A DNA stretch of 64,000 bases, taken from the NCBI RefSeq assembly GCF_024172125.1, contig NZ_JAMZEA010000010.1, positions 124,001 to 188,000 of the forward strand, given 5' to 3'. This DNA is from Actinomadura rupiterrae (GTDB lineage: Bacteria > Actinomycetota > Actinomycetes > Streptosporangiales > Streptosporangiaceae). This document shows, piece by piece, positions 28,824 through 36,716 of this stretch; the first letter of the stretch is position 1; every line of letters begins with the position of its first letter. The position numbers were made by a program, and so were the translations under genes. Under the pieces are notes generated by a model. It ran no database searches. It was not told the DNA's origin and was given only the letters and a program-made list of their open reading frames with translations.

Positions 28824-29612
28824 ATGCAGGACGCCTTCCCGGAGTCCCCCGAGGACCTCGTAGCCCGCCGCGCCGCCTCGTTCGGTTCCAACGCCGCCGC
28901 CTACGCCGCCGAACGCCCCGACTACCCCCTCGCCGCCGTTCGCTGGGTACTGGACCGGCTGGACCGCCGTCCGGCCCGCGTGCTCGATCTGGCGGCCGGG
29001 ACGGGCAAGCTGACCGGCGTCCTCACCTCCGCCGGAATCCCACCCCACGCGATCACCGCCGTCGAACCCGACCCGGCCATGCTCGCCGAACTCCGCCGCG
29101 CCCACCCCGCGGTCACGGCCCTGGAAGGCGCGGCCGAGGAGATCCCGCTCCCGGACGGCTCGGTCGACGCCGTCCTCATCGGCCAGGCGATGCACTGGTT
29201 CGACCTGGACCGGGCGCTCCCGGAGATCCACCGCGTCCTGGCCCCCGGCGGCGTCATGGGCGGCTTCTGGAACCTCGACGACGACGCCGTCCCGTGGGTG
29301 GCCGAGATGAAGCGCCTCGCCCGCAGCACCGTGACCGCCACCAAGTGGCGCCCCAAGGGCCTCCCGGACACCCCGCTGTTCCCCAACCTGGAACGTACCG
29401 AGTTCCCCCACGTCCAGCGCCGCACGCCCGAGTCCATGGCCGCCACGATCGGCACCCACTCCCACGTCCTGGTCATGGACCCCCAGGACCGCGAGGCCCT
29501 CCTGTCCCGCATCGTGGCCCACCTGAGAGCCACCCCCGAGACCGCCGCCGGCGAGTTCGACCTCCCCTTGATCACCCTCACCATCCGCGCCGTGGCAGCC
29601 CCTCACACGTAA
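28824..29612 (+). CDS. Class I SAM-dependent methyltransferase
   Basis: Cytoplasmic Rossmann-fold methyltransferase of 262 residues. Motif I VLDLAAGTGKLTG (about residue 54), acidic loop VEPDPAML, and the LIGQAMHWFDLDRALPEIHRVLAPGG region are typical of the Methyltransf_11/UbiE-like group; the HWF stretch is frequent in small-molecule methyltransferases. Substrate unknown. TAGCCT (28811-28816) lies seven bases before the ATG, suggesting a leaderless mRNA. Its end overlaps the convergent Uma2 gene by ten bases. Confidence 0.85.
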   Translation: MQDAFPESPEDLVARRAASFGSNAAAYAAERPDYPLAAVRWVLDRLDRRPARVLDLAAGTGKLTGVLTSAGIPPHAITAVEPDPAMLAELRRAHPAVTALEGAAEEIPLPDGSVDAVLIGQAMHWFDLDRALPEIHRVLAPGGVMGGFWNLDDDAVPWVAEMKRLARSTVTATKWRPKGLPDTPLFPNLERTEFPHVQRRTPESMAATIGTHSHVLVMDPQDREALLSRIVAHLRATPETAAGEFDLPLITLTIRAVAAPHT

Positions 29613-30175
29613 CGCGGAAACTCCGAGGTGTCGAGCTCCCGCCCGTCCATGCAAATCAACCCAAGGACCGGCTCCCCGAAGGCGGTCTTGGTGACGTTCC
29701 GGTAGGTCCCATCGGACTTCTGCGGCCCGTCGTACAGCACGCACACGCCCTCGCGCGGATCCACCAGCAGGTACTGCGGCGCCCCGGACTCGGCGTAGCG
29801 CCGCCGCTTGCCCTGGTAGTCCTCCCGGTAGTTGCGCTGCGAGACGACCTCGACCAGCAACTCCGTCTCATGCGCCCAGGGCTTCGCCCCAGGCTTGAGC
29901 CGATCCGGCACCACCACAAGATCAGGCACCGGCTCCCCAGGATCCGAGGTCAACAGCAGATCCACATTGGAGAGCTTGCAGGAGCGGGGTCGCGGCACCT
30001 GCTCTCTGATGCTCATGACGATGTCGTCATGTTCCCAGCGGGTCCCGGCGAGCATGACGATCTCGTCGCCCAGGGACTCGAACTTGGAGAAGGTGAACCC
30101 CTTCGACTCGCCGAAGTTGGCCAGCTCCTCCAGGGCTTTGGCACGAGTTTCCTCGTTGAAGATTCCGTCGTACAT
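29603..30175 (-). CDS. Uma2-family (DUF820) predicted endonuclease
   Basis: 190 residues with the PD-(D/E)XK-like Uma2 signature: PDLVVVPD (about residue 110), ETELLVEVVSQ, then K(R)RRYAESGAPQYLLVDP. The family is expanded in cyanobacteria and actinomycetes; its biological role is not established. GGGGAAGGGT precedes the ATG. It is 11 bases downstream of the frameshifted peptidase on the same strand. Codon use is less extreme in GC than in the suf genes, compatible with accessory DNA. Confidence 0.85.
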   Translation of the reverse strand: MYDGIFNEETRAKALEELANFGESKGFTFSKFESLGDEIVMLAGTRWEHDDIVMSIREQVPRPRSCKLSNVDLLLTSDPGEPVPDLVVVPDRLKPGAKPWAHETELLVEVVSQRNYREDYQGKRRRYAESGAPQYLLVDPREGVCVLYDGPQKSDGTYRNVTKTAFGEPVLGLICMDGRELDTSEFPRYV

Positions 30176-30186
30176 ACCCTTCCCCT

Positions 30187-31688
30187 CTACTCCTTATCAG
30201 CGTAGCGGGAGTCGCCCCCGCTGGGCCGAGTCGCGAGGTGGACGGGGGGAGCGGGGAGCTTGGTCAGGCAGGTGGTGGCGGGGGCCTGGCGGGTGCGGAT
30301 GAAGGCGGTTTCGATTCCGGACGTGCAGCCGGTGGGGTCGTGGTCTTCGGCCACGTGGCCGGTGTTGGGGACTTCGATCACGGTGCTGTGAGGGAACTGG
30401 CGGGCGGCCTGGCGGCCTTCCTCGGTGGGGGTGTTGGTGTCCAGTTCGCCCGAGACCACCAGGACGGGGACGTCGGGGAAACCGGTGCTGGGTTGCTTCG
30501 GGCCGGTGCGGTCGGGCCAGCGGATGCAGGCGTTGCCGCGGTCGTTCATCGCGCTGGTCCAGGCGGTCTTGCCGAAGGGCCAGAACGTCCGGTCTTTCAG
30601 GGCGGCGCGCTTGGCGGCGAACTGGCGTAGGCGGGTGTTCACCGGGGCCTGGCGGTTCCAGAGCGTCGGGTAGTCGTTGCACATCACCGAGACCGCCTGG
30701 CCCGGGTTGAACGGCTCGTCCCGCTGGGCGAGCGCTGAGGAGCCGGACATCGGGCTCTGGTCGCGCGCGGCCTTGACGAGCAGGGTGGTGTCTCCCTTGA
30801 GGGCGGTACGGACCATGGCGGGGATGTCGCCGACGGCGGTGGGGGCCTGGCTGGCGGTGTTGTAGATGATCGAGGCCAGGGCGGTGTCGTCCAGCTTCCG
30901 GCCGTCGTAGGGGATGGGGTGCGTACGTAGGCGGGTGGAGAGGTGGGAGATGTCGGTCAGGACCTTGTCGCCGTTGCACGACTTGGCTCGCTCGCACATC
31001 AGGTGGACGGTACGGCGCGCGGCGCGGGCGTTGGGACGGGCCCACATGTCGAAGGCCAGGGGGTAGGCGCTGGAGAGGACCACCGAGCGGACGTGGGCCG
31101 GGTGGCGCTGGGCGTAGACGGTCATCAGGTAGGTGCCGTAGGACTGGCCGAGCAGGTCGAGGCGGTCGATGCCGAGCTTCTGGCGGACGGCGTCGAAGTC
31201 GTCGGCGGTCTCGGCCGAGGTGTAGGCCCGCGCGCGGGTGCCGAGGTTCTGCCCGCAGGCGGCGGCCAGGCGGACGAAGCCGTCCCGGGTCGCGGGCAGC
31301 GGAAAGGTGATCCCGCACTGGACCGAGCCTGACCGGCCGATGCCGCGCGTTCCACGAGGAGCAGGTCGTGGTCGGTGAGCAGGTCTTTGAAGGTGGTGGC
31401 GTACTGCGGCGCGGACGCCAGGACCGAGCCGCCCGGGCCGCCGGGGTTGACGGCCACCGTCCCCTTGGTGGGGCCCGCGCCGCGGTGCCGGATCACCGCG
31501 TAGGCGACGTCCGTGCTGCCTGATTCGGGGTGTGCGCGGATCAGCGGCACGCGGATGGTGCCGCATTCGGCGCCCGCGACCGGCAGGCAGGACGGCGCGT
31601 CCTTCTTGTGCCCGGAGGTGGCCAGGGCCGGGACCGCCAATGCGGACGTGGCCACGAGCCCGGCGATCGTCGTGGTGATCAACTTCAT
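30187..31688 (-). pseudogene. Secreted tripeptidyl-aminopeptidase-like alpha/beta hydrolase, frameshifted
   Basis: The start (ATG 31686-31688) encodes a signal peptide (MKLITTTIAGLVATSALAVPALA) and NPGGPGGS in one frame as far as DHDLLLVE (near 31353). The family-expected continuation RGIGRSGSVQCG is in the next frame, which then runs to 30187. One base appears to be missing around 31345-31352. The second part has the nucleophile elbow GQSYGTYL, ACIRWP, VPVLVVSGELDTNTP and NTGHV, the catalytic Asp and His of the S33 tripeptidyl aminopeptidase family with a TAP-like C-terminal domain. No slippery heptamer is seen, so it is a mutation or a sequence error. If intact, it would be about 500 residues and exported. 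Confidence 0.85.
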
Positions 31689-31767
31689 GCGGTCGAGGAT
31701 GGTCCGGCCCGCGCCGGGGGTGCGTCGCCCGGAAGGGCGAACGTCCCGGTGCCTCCCAGGTAGCGGG

Positions 31768-31890
31768 TCAGCGGCGGCGGCGCAGGGTGGCCACGGCCAG
31801 GACCGCCGTCAGGACGATCAGGGCCTGGAGGGGTGCTCCAGGCGGCGGAGGGGAGGTCACGTCGGGGAACCAGCCGGTCATGGATGCCAT
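31768..31890 (-). CDS. Possible 40-residue single-helix peptide
   Basis: Frame MASMTGWF... ending in a hydrophobic stretch (ALIVLTAVLAVATL) and RRRR, resembling the C-terminal anchor of a cell-surface protein or a small membrane peptide. It lies between the peptidase start and the histidine kinase. There is no good ribosome binding site, so it may be chance or the remnant tail of a lost exported protein. Confidence 0.2.
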   Translation of the reverse strand: MASMTGWFPDVTSPPPPGAPLQALIVLTAVLAVATLRRRR

Positions 31891-32015
31891 GATCGATGCC
31901 GGCGGGCCCCGGCGGCATCGTCGGCAGGAGCTGGATCGTCCGTACTCCGAAGGATGTAGGGCGGTTGGCACGGCGGGCGGACGTGGTGGTGTCGCGGGGG
32001 TGCTGAGATGGGGGT

Positions 32016-33194
32016 GTGCGTCGTTCCGTCTCCCTCAAGGGTCTCGCCACCTGGCAGAACGTGCTGATCGCCGTGCTCGCGTTCGCGGGTGGGGTGCTGT
32101 TGCTGCTCGCGCACGGGTATGTGCGGTGGTCGGTGCACGGGTGGAGTGCGCCGGTGCGGTTGCGGGCGCTTCCGCTGGCCGTGATGTGCGTGGGGATGCT
32201 GTTCCGGCGGTCGGCGCCGATGACCGGGCTGGCGATCTCGTCGGCCGGGAACGTCCTGGAGATCGTCCTCGGGCCGAGCCTGGGCGGGGCGGTCATCTAC
32301 ACGGACGCGCTGTACGCGGCGACGCTGTACGGGCCGCGGCGGGCCGAGCGGTGGCTGCTGGGGACGACGGCGGGCGCCTCGCTGGCGGTGGTGGCGGGCG
32401 TCGGCGCGCTGCTCGGGTCGCTGGGGCCGGGGGTGGTGATGGGCGCGGTTGCCGGGACGACCTGGCTGACACCGGTGCTCACCGCCATGATCGTCCGGGA
32501 GCACCGGGACCGGGCCGAGGCCGAGCGGGAGCGGGCCGGGCAGGTGGCGCGGCTGGCCGAGATGGACCGGCTCGCGGCGGTGGCGGCCGAGCGGGCGCGG
32601 ATGGCGCGGGAGCTGCACGACGTGGTCGCCAACCATCTGAGCGCGGTGGCGCTGCACTCCACGGCGCTGCTCCGGGTCCCGGACCTGGATCCGGACGGGC
32701 TGCGGCAGGCCATGGAGGTCATCCGGGAGAACAGCGTCCAGGGCCTCGCCGAGATGCGGCGCATGATCGGCCTGCTCCGGGAGGACGGCGCGGACTCGCC
32801 CGCCGCCCCCAGGCTGGACGAGCTGGACCGGCTCGTCGCGCACGTCGCGCGGTCGGACCTGTCGGCCAGGCTGGAGGTCGTTGGCGAGCCGTACGCGCCG
32901 CCCGCGGCGGTCGAGCTGGCCGCGTACCGGATCGTCCAGGAGTCGCTGACGAACGCGCTCAAGCACGGCGGGTCCGGGCTGGCCGAGGTGCGGCTGACCT
33001 ACGGGACGGGCCGGGTGGGCGTCGAGGTGGTCAGCCCGCTCGGCGGCGAGTCGGAGCTTCCGGGCGCGGGCGCCGGGCTGGTCGGGATGCGGGAGCGGGC
33101 CGTGCTGCTGGGCGGGGCGTTCGACGCCGGCGCGTCCGGCGGGTCGTGGGTGGTGCGGGCGGATCTGCCGCTGGACGGAGGGGAGGCGCGGTGA
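32016..33194 (+). CDS. NarL-type sensor histidine kinase
   Basis: 392-residue membrane kinase of the HisKA_3 class. The N-terminal part has about five hydrophobic helices (20-165) and no large extracellular domain, so it probably senses a signal in or at the membrane. The phosphorylated His is in ARELHDVVANHL (about residue 207); the ATPase part has YRIVQESLTNALKHG (N-box) and GLVGMRERAVLLGG (G-box). The stop overlaps the GTG of the response regulator, forming a two-gene operon. The start is GTG 32016. Confidence 0.92.
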   Translation: MRRSVSLKGLATWQNVLIAVLAFAGGVLLLLAHGYVRWSVHGWSAPVRLRALPLAVMCVGMLFRRSAPMTGLAISSAGNVLEIVLGPSLGGAVIYTDALYAATLYGPRRAERWLLGTTAGASLAVVAGVGALLGSLGPGVVMGAVAGTTWLTPVLTAMIVREHRDRAEAERERAGQVARLAEMDRLAAVAAERARMARELHDVVANHLSAVALHSTALLRVPDLDPDGLRQAMEVIRENSVQGLAEMRRMIGLLREDGADSPAAPRLDELDRLVAHVARSDLSARLEVVGEPYAPPAAVELAAYRIVQESLTNALKHGGSGLAEVRLTYGTGRVGVEVVSPLGGESELPGAGAGLVGMRERAVLLGGAFDAGASGGSWVVRADLPLDGGEAR

Positions 33195-33841
33195 TCAGGG
33201 TGCTGGTGGCCGACGACCAGGCGGCGGTGCGGGCGGGGATCGCGCTGATCCTGCGCGCCGCGCCGGACGTCGAGGTGGTCGGGGAGGCCGCGGACGGCGA
33301 GCAGGCCGTCGCGATGACCCGCGAGCTGCGTCCGGACGTGGTGCTGATGGACGTCCGGATGCCGCGCATGGACGGCATCGCCGCGACCCGCGAGGTCGCC
33401 GGGACCGCCGACGTGCTGGTGCTGACCACCTTCGACGCCGACGCGCACGTGTTCGGGGCGCTGCGGGCGGGCGCGGCAGGGTTCCTTCTGAAGGACGTGG
33501 ACGCCGACCGGCTGGTGGAGGCCGTCCGGACCGTCGCGGCTGGGGAGGGGGTGATCGCGCCGCAGGTCACCCGGCGGCTGATCGGCGCGTTCGCCGCGGC
33601 GGCGCCGGACGAGGGGCCGTCCGGCGGGACGTCCGCCGCGCTGGACGGGCTGACGCCGCGCGAGCGGGACGTTCTGGCGTGCTTGGGGGACGGCCTGTCG
33701 AACCAGCAGATCGCCGAGCGGTTGGCCATGGCGGAGACGACCGCCAAGACGCACGTGAGCCGGATCCTGGCCAAGCTGGAGCTGCGCAGCCGCGTCCAGG
33801 CGGCGATCGTCGCCCGCGAGCACTCTGGCCGCCTCGCCTGA
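33191..33841 (+). CDS. NarL/LuxR-family response regulator
   Basis: 216 residues: receiver domain with DDQ near the N-terminus, phosphoacceptor Asp in LMDVRMPRMDG (about 54) and Lys in FLLKDVDADRL (about 102), then a LuxR-type HTH with LTPRERDVLACLGDGLSNQQIAERL. The GTG start overlaps the kinase stop (GTGA). Its targets are not evident. The last codons are duplicated immediately downstream. Confidence 0.93.
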   Translation: MIRVLVADDQAAVRAGIALILRAAPDVEVVGEAADGEQAVAMTRELRPDVVLMDVRMPRMDGIAATREVAGTADVLVLTTFDADAHVFGALRAGAAGFLLKDVDADRLVEAVRTVAAGEGVIAPQVTRRLIGAFAAAAPDEGPSGGTSAALDGLTPRERDVLACLGDGLSNQQIAERLAMAETTAKTHVSRILAKLELRSRVQAAIVAREHSGRLA

Positions 33842-33936
33842 CGGCCCCGCCCGCAGCCCGGGACCGGCGGGGGCCGCGAACGTGAGGTGATCGTCGCCCG
33901 TGCACGCCGGCCGCCTTGCTTGACGGCCCCGCCCGC
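33805..33936 (+). repeat. Duplicated 3' end of the response-regulator gene
   Basis: 33805-33854 (last 13 codons of the regulator plus 13 bases) recurs imperfectly at 33889-33936: GATCGTCGCCCG, GGCCGCCT and TGACGGCCCCGCCCGC are kept in order, with small changes between. The second copy even retains the in-frame TGA. Confidence 0.75.
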
Positions 33937-33956
33937 GGGGAGCGAGGGGCGGGGGT

Positions 33957-33994
33957 CCGGCCCGGCGGCCGCGGGAGGACGGTCGCCGGGCCGG
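33957..33994. terminator. Hairpin terminator between convergent genes
   Basis: Perfect 11-bp stem (33957-33967 with 33984-33994, 16-base loop) between the response regulator and the convergent membrane-anchored protein gene ending at 34003. Confidence 0.6.
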
Positions 33995-34002
33995 GAGCCG
34001 CG

Positions 34003-34839
34003 TCAGGACGCGACGCGGCGGCGGCGCGCCAGCAGGACGCCGCCGGTCAGCGCGGCGGCCCCGACGCCGCCGGCTCCGGCGAGGAGCGTCCAGGAGCCGG
34101 AGCCGCCGTCATGCGCGGCGGGACGGGACGGCCCGCCGAGGCCGCCCGCCGGCGGCCCGGTGAGGCCGCCGCCCGCCGAGGGGGCGGTGAAGCCGTAGCC
34201 GCCCGCCGCGCCCTGCCGGGCGTAGGACGAGCCGGGCAGCTTGTCGGCGTACCGCTGGTGGACGAGCCGCTGGTACGCCGCGAGGGGCAGCGAGGCCCCG
34301 GCCGTCCGCGCCGGGGCGTTCAGCGGGACGACCGTGGAGCCGCGCAGCGCGTACCAGGCGTCGATCTGCGGCTCGTGGAAGGCCGTCGAGCCCGCGCCCG
34401 CCGCGCGGGCGTACTTCTGCTCGTCGGTGCCGGAGGCGATGTTCACGACCTTCCAGGCGCCGCGGACGCGCGCCGACCAGACCGAGGCGGTCTGGCCGTC
34501 CGAGGCGGCGGCCGGGGACGCCAGGTATGCGAGGCGTCCGGGTGCGGCGGCCCGGCCGGTGACGAACGCCGGGTCCAGCTCGTAGACCGGGACGGGCGCG
34601 GCGGTGAGCCGGGCGTGCTCGGCGGCAGCGGCGGCGGGCGCGACCTGGCGGCCCTGGCCGTGCGCGGCGAAGAACCGGCCGATCTGTGGGAGCTGCCCGG
34701 TCGCGGCCTGCTGCGCGGCGGCCAGGTCGGCCGGGGACGGCGCGGTGGGAGCGGGGGTCGCGGAGGCGGCCGTGGCGGTGCCGAGCAGGGCGGCTGCGCC
34801 GAGGGCCAGCGTCCCGGCCGTGATGCGGAGGGGTGTCAT
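34003..34839 (-). CDS. Exported membrane-anchored protein coupled to a cysteine protease
   Basis: 278 residues, family not recognised. Signal peptide (about 1-28, cleavage after ATASA/ASA), an Ala-rich helical region, a globular part with VPVYELDPAFV, ASVWSARV and WKVVNIASGTDEQKYA (about 85-165), a Gly/Pro/Ser-rich linker (about 215-250), then a C-terminal helix GSWTLLAGAGGVGAAALTGGVLLA followed by RRRR. This looks like a sortase-type anchor without an LPXTG motif. It starts eight bases after the cysteine protease stop. It could be the substrate, inhibitor or surface tether of that protease. Confidence 0.75.
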   Translation of the reverse strand: MTPLRITAGTLALGAAALLGTATAASATPAPTAPSPADLAAAQQAATGQLPQIGRFFAAHGQGRQVAPAAAAAEHARLTAAPVPVYELDPAFVTGRAAAPGRLAYLASPAAASDGQTASVWSARVRGAWKVVNIASGTDEQKYARAAGAGSTAFHEPQIDAWYALRGSTVVPLNAPARTAGASLPLAAYQRLVHQRYADKLPGSSYARQGAAGGYGFTAPSAGGGLTGPPAGGLGGPSRPAAHDGGSGSWTLLAGAGGVGAAALTGGVLLARRRRVAS

Positions 34840-34847
34840 GGCGCTTC

Positions 34848-35435
34848 CTACTCGTTGATCCGGTCGAGGGAGTGGGTCCAGGTGAACGAGTCGTTGGCGT
34901 AGTAGTAGTCGTAGCTCGCCCAGTTGTAGCGGGGGCTGGAACCCCAGGGGTTGCCCCAGTAGACCCAGTTGTTCGACTGGTCGTAGCCGTAGAGCACCTC
35001 CATGTGCCCGCCCCCGGACGACCACTGGATGCGGGCCATGACGGGCCGTCCGGCGTCGATCTCGCGGATGACCGCCCAGTAGTAGAGCGGCGCGGAGACG
35101 TAGTTGCCGGGGGTGATCCCGATCTGCCGGAACGCCTCCTGGTCGTCGGCGAGGGTCGCCTGCCAGTTCCCGCAGGACGAGTTGATCGACCGGTCGAACG
35201 CCAGGTTGCAGAACTGGTTCTGGCTGTAGTTCTTGCCGAAGTAGGCGGCGACGGTGTTGCCGGACGCGGCCCAGCACCAGTTGGAGTTCTGCTGCGCCTG
35301 CATGGTGATGTTCAGGATGTTCTTGGTGGCGGCCGACGCGGGGGCGGCGGGGGACAGGACCGCCGTGGCGGCGGCGAGGGCCGCGCCTGCCGCCGCGAGG
35401 CCGGTGCGGCCGAGCGGGGGTCTGCGGACGTGCAT
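34848..35435 (-). CDS. Secreted papain-like (C39-like) cysteine protease
   Basis: 195 residues with a signal peptide ending near ASA (residue 35) and a mature domain of about 160 residues. The catalytic Cys is in QQNSNWCWAASG (Cys54), the His in GGGHMEVLYGYD (about 147) and the Asn in YWGNPWG (about 160), the order of papain-like/C39 peptidases. The rest is rich in Tyr, Trp and Asn, as in secreted actinomycete enzymes. Two further Cys (FCNLAF, SSCGNW) could form a disulfide. The start ATG 35435 is the one giving a signal peptide. It leads a two-gene operon with the anchored protein and faces a Xre-type regulator. Confidence 0.82.
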   Translation of the reverse strand: MHVRRPPLGRTGLAAAGAALAAATAVLSPAAPASAATKNILNITMQAQQNSNWCWAASGNTVAAYFGKNYSQNQFCNLAFDRSINSSCGNWQATLADDQEAFRQIGITPGNYVSAPLYYWAVIREIDAGRPVMARIQWSSGGGHMEVLYGYDQSNNWVYWGNPWGSSPRYNWASYDYYYANDSFTWTHSLDRINE

Positions 35436-35782
35436 TCTGGGCTCCTGACTGACCTGCCCTGGAGGGGCAGGAACGGGGGTGAGAGCGGGGCGCCCCGCGC
35501 GCCGGTCGGGGGATCCGCTGCGTCCAGCGGGACCGGCGCGTCCCGATGATCCGGATTTCCGGGTGTTCCGGACAAGGCCCGCCCGGGCCGCCCCCGCGCC
35601 GAACGTGAACGCACGCGGGCCGCCCGCGAACCGCGAACGGGTGTGAACGGCCGTGAACGACGCCCGAAATGCGGTGAAACGCGGCAACGCTGGGACGCGA
35701 AGTCTCAGGTGACGGGCGCGCTGTGAAAGTTCACGGTGAACGCCGATCGGACCCCGGACCCCGCCACGGGAGGCGCCGAACC
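35436..35782. promoter_or_regulatory. Divergent control region with GTGAAC iterons
   Basis: 347 bases between the protease operon and the regulator, without a gene. Exact GTGAACG copies stand at 35605, 35643, 35653 and 35736; near copies GTGAAACG (35674) and GTGAAAG (35723) fill the gaps. A perfect 13-bp palindrome GTTCACGGTGAAC spans 35729-35741. The array suggests binding of a dimeric regulator, most simply the adjacent HTH protein. Confidence 0.6.
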
Positions 35783-36712
35783 ATGCAGAGCCGGCTCACC
35801 GACGCCCTCCGCGAGGGCCCGTTCCACGAGGCGCTGCGGACCGCGATCGCCGAGCGCGGGCTGTCCCTGCACCGCGTCCGGCACCACCTGGCCCGGCAGG
35901 GCGTGGACGTCGGCGTCACCACGCTCAGCTACTGGCAGCGCGGCCGCAGGCGCCCCGAGCGGCCCGAGTCGCTGCGCGCCGTCCGGGCGCTGGAGGAGGT
36001 TCTGGAGCTGCCCGACCGGTCGCTGACGGCGCTGCTCGGCCCGCCGCGCCCGCGCGGACGCGGCGCGGGCCTGCCGCCCGGGTCGGTCGCCTACCGCGAG
36101 GTGCTGCCGCAGGGGCCGGTGCTGGAGGCCGTCCTCGCCGACTTCGGCGGGCCGATGACCGGACGCGGGCTGGAGACCGTCCACCTGTACGAGCGGCTGG
36201 AGGTCGGGCCCAACCGGGAGGGGCGGCGGCGCGAGATGTTCCAGACCGTCCGGGCGCGTCCGGGCGAGGAGCGGGTGGACCGCTGCGTCACCGTCTATCG
36301 CGGGGACCCGGGCTGCGACGTGGACAAAGTGCAGGTCACGGCCCTGGACGGGTGCCGGGTCGGGCGGGTGCGCCGGCATCCGGCCGCGATGCTGGTCGTC
36401 GCGGAGCTGATGTTCGACTCGGTGCTGCTCCCGGACGAGACGTACCTGCTGCGCTACGAGGTCGCGGACGGCAGCGGCGGCCAGTGCGACATCTACGAGC
36501 GGGGGTTCCGGTTCCAGACCGGCCAGTACGTGCTCCAGGTGGCGTTCGACGCGGCGGCGCTGCCGGTCAGGTGCCACCGGTTCGCGCGACGCTCGGTGGG
36601 AGCTCCCGAGCTCGACGTCGCGGAGGTGGTGCCGAATGCCCACCGGTCCGTCCACCTGGTCGCCGAGGACCTGCGGCCGGGCGTGCACGGCATCCGCTGG
36701 GAATGGGACTGA
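35783..36712 (+). CDS. Xre-type HTH regulator with a large C-terminal domain
   Basis: 309 residues from ATG 35783, which has GGGAGG ahead of it. The N-terminal HTH (about 15-75) reads as a Cro/C1-type unit: LRTAIAERGLSLHRVRHHLARQG, then VTTLSYWQRGRRRPERPES. The remaining 220 residues form an uncharacterised, beta-rich domain with several Cys, including EERVDRCVTVYRGDPGCDVDKV and GQCDIYERGFRF. No DNA-modifying or enzymatic motif is seen. Similar proteins are widespread in actinomycetes without known function (recollection). Probably controls itself and the divergent protease operon. Confidence 0.7.
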   Translation: MQSRLTDALREGPFHEALRTAIAERGLSLHRVRHHLARQGVDVGVTTLSYWQRGRRRPERPESLRAVRALEEVLELPDRSLTALLGPPRPRGRGAGLPPGSVAYREVLPQGPVLEAVLADFGGPMTGRGLETVHLYERLEVGPNREGRRREMFQTVRARPGEERVDRCVTVYRGDPGCDVDKVQVTALDGCRVGRVRRHPAAMLVVAELMFDSVLLPDETYLLRYEVADGSGGQCDIYERGFRFQTGQYVLQVAFDAAALPVRCHRFARRSVGAPELDVAEVVPNAHRSVHLVAEDLRPGVHGIRWEWD

Positions 36713-36716
36713 AGGG

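Noticed and set aside
29603-30175. Uma2 gene as part of a defence or mobile island
   Set aside because: No transposase, integrase, restriction or toxin partner, attachment repeat or tRNA gene lies nearby.
31340-31360. Programmed frameshift in the secreted aminopeptidase
   Set aside because: There is no slippery heptamer or evident stimulatory hairpin, and family members are encoded in one frame.
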